The position numbers were made by a program, and so were the translations under genes. A stretch of 9,667 nucleotides of DNA from Spirochaetales bacterium (GTDB lineage Bacteria > Spirochaetota > Spirochaetia > DSM-27196 > SLST01): NCBI GenBank assembly GCA_030642995.1, contig DAOWMR010000075.1, positions 1-9,667 on the forward strand, read 5' to 3'. How positions within the stretch are numbered: position 1 is the first letter of the stretch; every line of letters starts with the position of its first letter. Of this stretch, positions 1-4,692 are shown one piece after another. The notes under the pieces were generated by a model. That model did no database searches, was not told where the DNA came from, and was given only the letters and a program-made list of their open reading frames with translations.

Positions 1-1
1 G

Positions 2-508
2 CTCGGTACCCGCTACAGTACCACCATGGACTGCTACTTCCTGGACGAAGACGGCAAGCGGAAACCGGTGGTTATGGGGAGCTACGGCATCGGGGTTGGA
101 CGGTTGCTTGCGAGTGTCGCCGAGGAGCACAATGACGAACACGGCCTGATCTGGCCCGCCAGCATTGCGCCCTACAGCGTGCACCTCGTGGCACTCAAGG
201 GCGGGGCGGAGGAAGCGGACGCACTCTACGATGATCTTGAGGCAGCCGGAATTGACGTTCTCTACGACGACCGTGCCGAGAGTCCCGGCGTCATGTTCAA
301 TGATGCCGATCTGCTCGGCTCCCCTGTTCGGCTCACCGTGAGCAAACGGAGCCTGGAAGCGGGTGGAGTTGAAACGAAGCTTCGGCACGAGTCGGAGAGA
401 GGGATGATGAAACGAGACGAGGTCGTTGCATGGGTGCAATCGACCCTGGAAGAACTCACCGCGCCGTTGGAGGCAGCGGCGGACAAGGCGCCGAAGCAGG
501 CGGATTAA
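2..508 (+). CDS. proS: Prolyl-tRNA synthetase, C-terminal part (5' end outside window)
   Basis: This class II aminoacyl-tRNA synthetase charges tRNA-Pro with proline in the cytoplasm. The reading frame is open from base 2, so the gene begins upstream, and only about 168 C-terminal residues are present. Class II motif 3 is visible as GSYGIGVGR at bases 80-106, with the ATP-binding arginine. It is preceded by LGTRYSTT and FLDEDGK, which are typical of bacterial-type ProRS. After GLIWPASIAPYSVHLVAL the chain becomes the anticodon-binding alpha/beta domain, with DVLYDDRAESPGVMFNDADL and GSPVRLTVSKRSLE as recognisable segments. The ATG at 26 is internal methionine, not the start. The stop is TAA at 506-508, and the aldo/keto reductase starts 12 bases later, which suggests co-transcription. 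The family call is secure. Whether the editing domain is present cannot be seen. Confidence 0.95.
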   Translation, partial: LGTRYSTTMDCYFLDEDGKRKPVVMGSYGIGVGRLLASVAEEHNDEHGLIWPASIAPYSVHLVALKGGAEEADALYDDLEAAGIDVLYDDRAESPGVMFNDADLLGSPVRLTVSKRSLEAGGVETKLRHESERGMMKRDEVVAWVQSTLEELTAPLEAAADKAPKQAD

Positions 509-520
509 CAGGAGAAAGAG

Positions 521-1555
521 ATGGAATATCAGCCGGCATCAAATCGATACGAATCCATGAAGTACAACCGAACTGGAAAGAGCGGCCTGGACCTTCCGAC
601 GGTCTCGCTCGGGCTCTGGAACAACTTCGGCGGCATCCACAGTTTTGAGAACGCTCGCGCCATGTGCCGACGGGCGTTTGATCTGGGCATCACGCACTTC
701 GACCTCGCGAACAACTACGGCCCGCCTCCCGGATCGGCCGAGGAGAACTTCGGCAGGATCATGGAGAAGGACCTGCGGCCCTATCGCGACGAACTGGTGA
801 TCTCCAGCAAGGCGGGATACGACATGTGGCCGGGGCCCTATGGCGAGTGGGGATCCCGCAAGTACCTCCTCGCAAGTCTCGACCAGAGCCTGAAGAGAAT
901 GGGGCTGGACTACGTGGACATCTTCTACTCACATCGACTTGACCCGAACACACCGCTCGAGGAAACGATGGGCGCCCTCGCTACGGCGATCTCGCAGGGC
1001 AAGGCACTCTACGTGGGCATCTCGTCCTACTCGGCCAGGAAGACCCGCGAAGCGCATGCGATCCTCAAGAGCATGGGGGTTCCGCTGCTGATCCACCAAC
1101 CATCGTATTCAATGTTGAATCGATGGGTTGAAGTCGATCTCCTCGACACGCTCGAAGAACTCGGCGTAGGCTGCATACCGTTCTCGCCCCTGGCCCAGGG
1201 CCTGCTCACCTCCAAGTATCTCAAAGGCGTGCCCTCGGACTCCCGCGCAGCGCAGATCCCGCAGTTCTTCCACAAGGACGAGTTTCTGACCGAGGAGAAT
1301 CTGGAGAACGTGCGCGCGCTCGCAAAGATCGCCGAAGGCCGGGGACAGACGCTGGCGCAACTTGCCCTCTCCTGGGTGTTGCGTGATCCGCGTATCACCA
1401 CCGTGCTAATCGGCGCAAGCAAGGTTGAGCAGATTGAGGACAACGTGGGATGCCTGGCCAATCAGAGTTTCACAGAAGGCGAATTGGCCGAGATTGACAA
1501 GTATGCCAAAGAGGGGAATCTCAACCTCTGGGCGCAGTCCAGCACCGCGGGGTAG
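521..1555 (+). CDS. yghZ: Aldo/keto reductase, YghZ/Gpr type (L-glyceraldehyde 3-phosphate reductase-like)
   Basis: This is a 344-residue NADPH-dependent aldo/keto reductase of the YghZ/Kv-beta branch. E. coli YghZ reduces L-glyceraldehyde 3-phosphate and is linked to methylglyoxal detoxification. The whole chain follows that protein, including LPTVSLGLWNNFG, THFDLANNYGPPPGSAEENF, KAGYDMWPGPYG and SRKYLLASLDQSLKRMGL. The catalytic tetrad is Asp61, Tyr66, Lys97 and His138 (in YSHR). The C-terminal cofactor-binding segment is VLIGASKVEQIEDN, and the protein ends with NLNLWAQSS. The ATG at 521 is chosen because AGGAGA at 509-514 sits about 6 bases upstream and the N-terminus aligns with the family. 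It lies 12 bases after proS and probably shares its transcript. The exact physiological substrate is inferred from the family. Confidence 0.93.
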   Translation: MEYQPASNRYESMKYNRTGKSGLDLPTVSLGLWNNFGGIHSFENARAMCRRAFDLGITHFDLANNYGPPPGSAEENFGRIMEKDLRPYRDELVISSKAGYDMWPGPYGEWGSRKYLLASLDQSLKRMGLDYVDIFYSHRLDPNTPLEETMGALATAISQGKALYVGISSYSARKTREAHAILKSMGVPLLIHQPSYSMLNRWVEVDLLDTLEELGVGCIPFSPLAQGLLTSKYLKGVPSDSRAAQIPQFFHKDEFLTEENLENVRALAKIAEGRGQTLAQLALSWVLRDPRITTVLIGASKVEQIEDNVGCLANQSFTEGELAEIDKYAKEGNLNLWAQSSTAG

Positions 1556-1570
1556 GCAGGCAGGGGGAGG

Positions 1571-1600
1571 CTGACAATCGCGGTGACCGTAGGCTATCCT
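1571..1600 (+). promoter_or_regulatory. Candidate sigma-70 promoter for the exported hydrolase
   Basis: CTGACA at 1571-1576 resembles a -35 element and TATCCT at 1595-1600 a -10 element, with an 18-base spacer. Transcription would start near 1606-1608, on or beside the GTG start codon at 1606. That would give a leaderless or nearly leaderless message. No ribosome binding site is visible just before the GTG. This is inference from sequence only. Confidence 0.45.
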
Positions 1601-1605
1601 GAAGC

Positions 1606-2568
1606 GTGTCACCGCCGCGATTCACAATTGTGCTGGTGTGTGCAGCATTCCTCGTCTTTGCACCGAACGCCTGTTCGGTTCGGGACAATGGCGGTGTCAT
1701 CGCACCGGTTCCACTGGGATTCCCCGACGATTTTCCGGCACTCGTCGATTGCGGCGGCCGTGGGGCTGGAGGGGTGCTCACCGGTTTCGGTGGTGCACGC
1801 ACCGATCGCAGCAATCATCGGCCGGTGGTGCTCCTTCATGGGAACGGTACTCCGGCTCAGGAGATCTGGAAACACTACTCTGCCTGGTTGCTCGAAGCGG
1901 GATACGCGCCGGGCGACATCTGGGCGGTGAACTACCTCGGACGCGACGGCGGGGCCGAGAATCCGGGCGCGTTCCGGAACAATGTGAACGATGTCCGGCT
2001 GTTCATCGATGCCGTGCTTGGCTACCTGGGAGTGGACCGGGTGGACATTGTGGCACTCTCGTTGGGATGCCACCTTGCGCGTGGCTATCTCCTTGGAGGG
2101 ACGGAGGAGGGGGCCTTTGATCCGGCCCTGCGGCGTGCCGACCGGATTGCGACCCTCGTTCTCGTTTCCGGCGCCAACTATGGCCTCGGGATTGGCATTG
2201 ATGACCCCGACTGGAGTTCGGCAAGCGATTTGTTCAGTCCGGATGCACAGAACAGTTTCATCCGGGTGGACGGATTGGATGACCACACGCCGTTCTCCGA
2301 AACCCTCCGATATGTCACCATCTTTTCCGTAAACGACTATCCTCAAACGCTGTACAACAGGCTCGGCGGTGGGCACCCCTCGGGGGTTGCCAACACATCC
2401 ATGTTGATTGGCGCGGAGAACATCGAGATTGGAGCTGACGTTGGCTTGGGGTATCCGGACACCGCCGCCTCGGATAGCAATTTCGAGAATCACCCCCGGC
2501 TTGTCAGTGATCCGTACGTTTTTTCGACCCATGTTCTTGCTGTGCTCAGGACCCACAGGAACGATTAG
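1606..2568 (+). CDS. Exported alpha/beta hydrolase, class 2 lipase / PhaZ7-like
   Basis: This is a 320-residue predicted serine hydrolase. The N-terminus has a basic start, a hydrophobic core at about residues 6-20, and NAC at 21-23, consistent with Sec export. Cys23 could be lipidated, but PNA before it is a poor lipobox. The alpha/beta-hydrolase landmarks are clear. VVLLHGNG at residues 74-81 forms the oxyanion loop. VDIVALSLG holds the nucleophile Ser152 in an Ala-x-Ser-x-Gly box. Asp244 (SVNDYPQT) and His296 (ENHPRL) are the likely triad partners. The order and the stretches GYAPGDIWAVNYLG and VNDVRLFIDAVLGYLG resemble class 2 lipases and the extracellular PHB depolymerase PhaZ7. The substrate may therefore be an ester lipid or a polyester, which is inference. 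The start is GTG, with no good ribosome binding site. A long antisense frame over this gene is a shadow. Confidence 0.82.
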   Translation: MSPPRFTIVLVCAAFLVFAPNACSVRDNGGVIAPVPLGFPDDFPALVDCGGRGAGGVLTGFGGARTDRSNHRPVVLLHGNGTPAQEIWKHYSAWLLEAGYAPGDIWAVNYLGRDGGAENPGAFRNNVNDVRLFIDAVLGYLGVDRVDIVALSLGCHLARGYLLGGTEEGAFDPALRRADRIATLVLVSGANYGLGIGIDDPDWSSASDLFSPDAQNSFIRVDGLDDHTPFSETLRYVTIFSVNDYPQTLYNRLGGGHPSGVANTSMLIGAENIEIGADVGLGYPDTAASDSNFENHPRLVSDPYVFSTHVLAVLRTHRND

Positions 2569-2575
2569 AATACAG

Positions 2576-2628
2576 TTAACCATTCACATACATAGATATA
2601 TCTTAATGGTATATCGTATCGTAAGGAG
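2576..2628 (+). promoter_or_regulatory. AT-rich promoter/operator region and ribosome binding site of the SDR pseudogene-tetR unit
   Basis: This pocket is clearly more AT-rich than its surroundings. It holds a perfect 10-bp palindrome, AGATATATCT at 2594-2603. It also holds an inverted repeat, GATATA at 2595-2600 and TATATC at 2610-2615, with 9 bases between. A weak promoter, TTAACC at 2576-2581 and TATCTT at 2599-2604 with a 17-base spacer, overlaps the dyad. AAGGAG at 2623-2628 is a strong ribosome binding site 5 bases before the ATG at 2634. The dyad is a natural candidate operator for the TetR protein encoded downstream. Binding is inference. Confidence 0.5.
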
Positions 2629-2633
2629 CAGAT

Positions 2634-2970
2634 ATGTCTATGCAGGTTGTTATCGGATCGGGGCCGCTCGGCAAGGAAACCGCTCGCAGGCTGGTTGCGC
2701 ATGGAGAGTCTGTCCGGCTCGTCAGTCGGAATCCTTCATCGGAGATTCATGGGGTTGGGCATGCTTCGCCTTGGCGGCCTGTTTGTACCGGCTGCTCGTG
2801 CGATGGCAGAAATGTACTACGAGTTCGACCGACCGTTCACGGTGGATTCTTCCCACTCCGAACGCACGCTCGGCCTCGCGCCGACTCCCCTTGACCGGGG
2901 CTTTGCGGAAACGGTTGAATGGTTTGCACCGCCGGTAGCCGCCGGTGGAATACCGGCCCACGTGGAGTAA
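2634..2970 (+). pseudogene. NAD(P)-dependent epimerase/SDR gene with internal deletion and frame change
   Basis: Two parts of one extended short-chain dehydrogenase/epimerase are present in different frames. The frame starting at ATG 2634 gives the Rossmann nucleotide-binding N-terminus: MQVVIGSGPLGKETARRL, with the Gly-x-Gly-x-x-Gly pattern, then HGESVRLVSRNP. From about 2746 a second frame gives the typical C-terminus: FMGLGMLRLGGLFVPAAR, then EMYYEFDRPFTVDSSHSERT and GLAPTPLDRGFAETVEWF, ending at TAA 2968-2970. Family members are about 300 residues, and here only about 35 plus 75 remain. The central part with the Tyr-x-x-x-Lys catalytic region is therefore missing, and the join near 2735-2746 is out of frame. 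A functional enzyme is very unlikely. The ribosome binding site upstream is intact, so translation may still start and stop early. The tetR start lies 4 bases after the C-terminal frame's stop, which suggests a former operon with translational coupling. Confidence 0.82.
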
Positions 2971-2974
2971 GCAG

Positions 2975-3625
2975 ATGGCAGATGAGCTACGGCGTCGATC
3001 ACCGCGAACGCGACTCTCTCGGGAGGAACAGAAGGCGCTGACCCGATCACGGCTGCTGGAGTCGGCACATGCGCTCATTGCCCTCAGGGGTTACGAGGGC
3101 GCGTCAATTGATGAAATCGCCGCGGATGCCGGCTACTCTCGAGGTGCGTTCTACTCGAACTTCGCCAACAAGGAAGCGATCATGGCGGAACTCATCAGCA
3201 CTGGATTTGACAACGACGTTGCTGCAGTAAATGAGATGGCCGGTGGTGCAGGTAACCTGGAGCAATTGATCGCAGGGTACCGCGAGATGGCCAGGCAGTA
3301 CGCCGCTGATCCAGAGAACCCCCTCTGGTCGCTGGAGTTCCAGCTTGCCGCCGTTCGGAACCCGGAACTCCGTCCCGGCTATACCCGCCAGTTTGACCGG
3401 CTTCGTGAGGGTGTCGGCACGATGTTGGTTGAAACCTATCGCTCGCTTGGTCATCCGGCCCCGGAAGAGACCGCGCGTTTCACCGATGTTTTTATCCTCA
3501 TCCTGAGCGGTCTCAGTCTCATGAAGCTTCTCTCCCCCGACACCTTCGACGAGCAACTCTTCGAGGATGCGTTTGTGGCGCTCGTCCGCGGGATACCTGA
3601 TCCGGACGGTACCGAAGTGGAGTAG
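2975..3625 (+). CDS. TetR/AcrR-family transcriptional regulator
   Basis: This is a 216-residue one-component repressor-type regulator. The N-terminal DNA-binding domain is canonical: a helix with TRSRLLESAHALIALRGYEG at about residues 23-42, then the helix-turn-helix ASIDEIAADAGYSRGAFYSN and FANKEAIMAELI. The C-terminal ligand-binding and dimerisation part (about residues 75-216) is helical and family-typical in length, but gives no ligand clue. I chose ATG 2975 because GGAG at 2964-2967 lies 7 bases upstream. An in-frame GTG at 2945 would add 10 residues inside the upstream pseudogene and is less likely. The gene directly follows the broken SDR gene, so the SDR enzyme was probably its original target, with autoregulation through the dyad at 2594-2615. 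That link is inferred from position. Confidence 0.9.
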   Translation: MADELRRRSPRTRLSREEQKALTRSRLLESAHALIALRGYEGASIDEIAADAGYSRGAFYSNFANKEAIMAELISTGFDNDVAAVNEMAGGAGNLEQLIAGYREMARQYAADPENPLWSLEFQLAAVRNPELRPGYTRQFDRLREGVGTMLVETYRSLGHPAPEETARFTDVFILILSGLSLMKLLSPDTFDEQLFEDAFVALVRGIPDPDGTEVE

Positions 3626-3659
3626 GGCGACGATCCCTGTGGCGCGAGGGTCGCGCTCC

Positions 3660-3672
3660 GTCTATACTAGAC
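3660..3672 (+). promoter_or_regulatory. Dyad over a -10 element upstream of the leader ORF and PLDc_N gene
   Basis: GTCTA at 3660-3664 and TAGAC at 3668-3672 form a perfect inverted repeat with 3 bases between. The repeat contains TATACT at 3663-3668, a near-consensus -10 element. No convincing -35 is seen. Transcription from here would begin near 3675, just at the AGGAGG ribosome binding site at 3675-3680. A regulator bound to the dyad would block the promoter. This is inference from sequence. Confidence 0.4.
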
Positions 3673-3685
3673 GCAGGAGGCTCGC

Positions 3686-3733
3686 ATGAGACTCAGTCGT
3701 TGGGTGATCGAACTGACCTATAAGGAATACTGA
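3686..3733 (+). CDS. 15-residue putative leader peptide ORF
   Basis: A full consensus ribosome binding site, AGGAGG at 3675-3680, lies 5 bases before ATG 3686. The ORF encodes MRLSRWVIELTYKEY and stops at TGA 3731-3733. The next gene starts 8 bases further on, in another frame and with only a weak ribosome binding site of its own. The strong site therefore serves this short ORF, which may couple translation to the membrane-protein gene, act as a leader peptide, or be a real microprotein. The peptide is not obviously enriched in one amino acid, so classic amino-acid attenuation is not suggested. I do not recognise a family. Confidence 0.4.
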   Translation: MRLSRWVIELTYKEY

Positions 3734-3741
3734 GTACCGAT

Positions 3742-3930
3742 ATGGTTTTTCTCAGCTTACTCGGAGTTGCCGCGCTCGTGTTTTGGATCTGGATGCTCAT
3801 CGACTGCATGAGGCGGGAGCCACCGGAAAGCATGGAGAAGCTCACCTGGGCGTTGGTCATTCTCCTTGGCAGCATCGTTGGAGCACTCGTTTACTACGTC
3901 ATCCGCAAGCTGCCGAGGGACCGGATATAG
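3742..3930 (+). CDS. Small PLDc_N-domain membrane protein
   Basis: This 62-residue protein has two hydrophobic segments, at about residues 3-21 (LSLLGVAALVFWIWMLIDC) and 36-55 (WALVILLGSIVGALVYYVI). They are separated by a short charged loop, MRREPPESMEK. The tail is basic. The pattern W-x-W-x-x-x-D-C plus W-x-L-V-I-L-L-G-x-x-x-G-A-x-x-Y-Y matches the PLDc_N domain, the membrane anchor found at the N-terminus of cardiolipin synthases and also as stand-alone small proteins. The catalytic phospholipase D domain is absent, so no enzyme activity is expected, and the role is unknown. Its own ribosome binding site is weak. Translation may depend on the short ORF ending 8 bases upstream. Confidence 0.75.
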   Translation: MVFLSLLGVAALVFWIWMLIDCMRREPPESMEKLTWALVILLGSIVGALVYYVIRKLPRDRI

Positions 3931-4100
3931 GGCATCAATTGCCCGCGTTAGGGTCAAGATTCCAGTTCAGCTCGCGTGTCCACGGGTAGAACCGAGGGTC
4001 GGTCACGATAACGGTGGGCGGACTGGAGAGCCCCAACGCAAGCACGGACTCGAATGCCGCAGTCATTGTTAGCAAGAACAGGTACAATGGGGGCGGAGCG

Positions 4101-4292
4101 ATGATGAAACGCAACGAATTGGCCCGGGTGGTAGCGGAAATCGTCGAAAAGCTTTCCGAGGACACGTCCTGGGAGGAGTTCACCTACAAGATCTATGTGC
4201 GACAGAAGATTGAACGTGGCCTGCAAGGTATCCATGAGGGCCGATCGAAGACGAGCGAAGAGGTTCGAGAGCAATTCGGCATCACCGGATGA
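4101..4292 (+). CDS. Antitoxin of a RelBE/ParDE-type toxin-antitoxin pair
   Basis: This small acidic/basic protein has 63 residues from ATG 4101, or 62 from ATG 4104, where GGAG at 4095-4098 has better spacing. The centre reads DTSWEEFTYKIYVRQKIERG, then LQGIHEGRSKTSEEVREQFG. This is the helical pattern of antitoxins paired with RelE/ParE toxins, where the end wraps the toxin and the start mediates dimerisation and DNA binding. Its TGA (4290-4292) overlaps the toxin ATG (4289-4291), the usual arrangement for coupled translation. TACAAT at 4083-4088 could be a -10 element. The toxin next door is broken, so this antitoxin may now be an orphan that can only autoregulate or neutralise a related toxin elsewhere. 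The pairing is clear, but the exact antitoxin family is less so. Confidence 0.75.
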   Translation: MMKRNELARVVAEIVEKLSEDTSWEEFTYKIYVRQKIERGLQGIHEGRSKTSEEVREQFGITG

Positions 4293-4577
4293 GGGTGCTC
4301 TGGTCTGACCAGGCGATCACGGATCTGTGGGAAATACGCGACTACATCGCCGAAGAGTCCGAAGACTCCGCAGTGCGCACGGTCAAGCGGCTGTTCGAGC
4401 GCGAGTGTCAACTGGCAGATTCCCACGCTCTGGACGTATTGTACCCGAGTACGAGTACATGGGGTTGCGAGAATTGCTGGAAGGCAGCTATCGCATCCTC
4501 ACTTGATCAGGAAGGAAGAAGTCTGGATCGTGGCAATTGTTCACGCCTCTCGCCGGTGGGGGTTGATACCGAAGTAA
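4289..4577 (+). pseudogene. RelE/ParE-family toxin gene with two one-base frameshifts
   Basis: The frame from ATG 4289 begins as a ParE/RelE toxin: MRVLWSDQAITDLWEIRDYI and VKRLFERECQLAD. Near 4420 the homology moves to another frame: FPRSGRIVPEYEYMGLRELL, then EGSYRIL. Near 4500 it moves again to LIRKEEVWIVAIVHASRRWG, then LIPK, ending at TAA 4575-4577. Each change fits one lost base, probably a T at 4420-4421 (GAT TTC) and a T at 4500-4501 (CTC TAC). Restoring both would give about 96 residues, a normal toxin length, with the conserved SYRIL and VHxxRR elements. As read, the first frame runs on to a nonsense tail and lacks the catalytic C-terminal strands. The toxin is presumably inactive unless these are sequence errors. 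Family membership does not tell whether it was a ribonuclease (RelE) or a gyrase poison (ParE). Confidence 0.85.
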
Positions 4578-4641
4578 GGCCGACTTAGCTCTGTGCAGTG
4601 AGGTGACCCCGAGCCGCTCCGCCCGACCCACTCTCACTTGC

Positions 4642-4670
4642 TTGCGTGTGAGGACCTCACTCGGTATTAT
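4642..4670 (+). promoter_or_regulatory. Promoter of the acyltransferase gene with a perfect palindrome in the spacer
   Basis: TTGCGT at 4642-4647 and TATTAT at 4665-4670 form a plausible sigma-70 promoter with a 17-base spacer. The spacer contains the perfect palindrome GTGAGG-A-CCTCAC at 4648-4660. A related half-site, AGTGAGGT at 4597-4604, pairs as an 8-bp inverted repeat with ACCTCACT at 4654-4661, and CTCAC occurs again at 4633-4637. The repeated half-site and its position between -35 and -10 are typical of a repressor operator. The regulator is not identified. Confidence 0.5.
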
Positions 4671-4692
4671 TCTGGGTTTGTAGAGAGCATCC

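Noticed and set aside
1609..2583. 324-residue open frame on the minus strand opposite the exported hydrolase
   Set aside because: The plus-strand frame has a signal peptide, oxyanion loop, nucleophile box and triad. The minus frame has no recognisable domain and is a codon-bias shadow in GC-rich DNA.
2945..2977. GTG 2945 as the tetR start
   Set aside because: It would add ten residues that overlap the SDR remnant's C-terminal frame. ATG 2975 has a well-spaced GGAG.
3627..3656. GCGAC...GTCGC inverted repeat after tetR as a terminator
   Set aside because: The stem has a bulge and no T-run follows. It leads directly into the next promoter.
4014..4100. Longer antitoxin start at GTG 4014
   Set aside because: The extra 29 residues look non-coding and hold the candidate -10 element. 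ATG 4101 or 4104 has a ribosome binding site.
3935..4183. Minus-strand frame ending in TVIVTDPRFYPWTRELNW before the toxin-antitoxin pair
   Set aside because: The hydrophobic start and ordinary-looking end are tempting, but it overlaps the antitoxin, has no ribosome binding site and matches no family I know. It could be an old gene fragment, but that is not supportable.
4289..4588. The 99-residue frame as an intact toxin
   Set aside because: After about residue 44 it loses all family resemblance, while the true continuation is visible in the other two frames.
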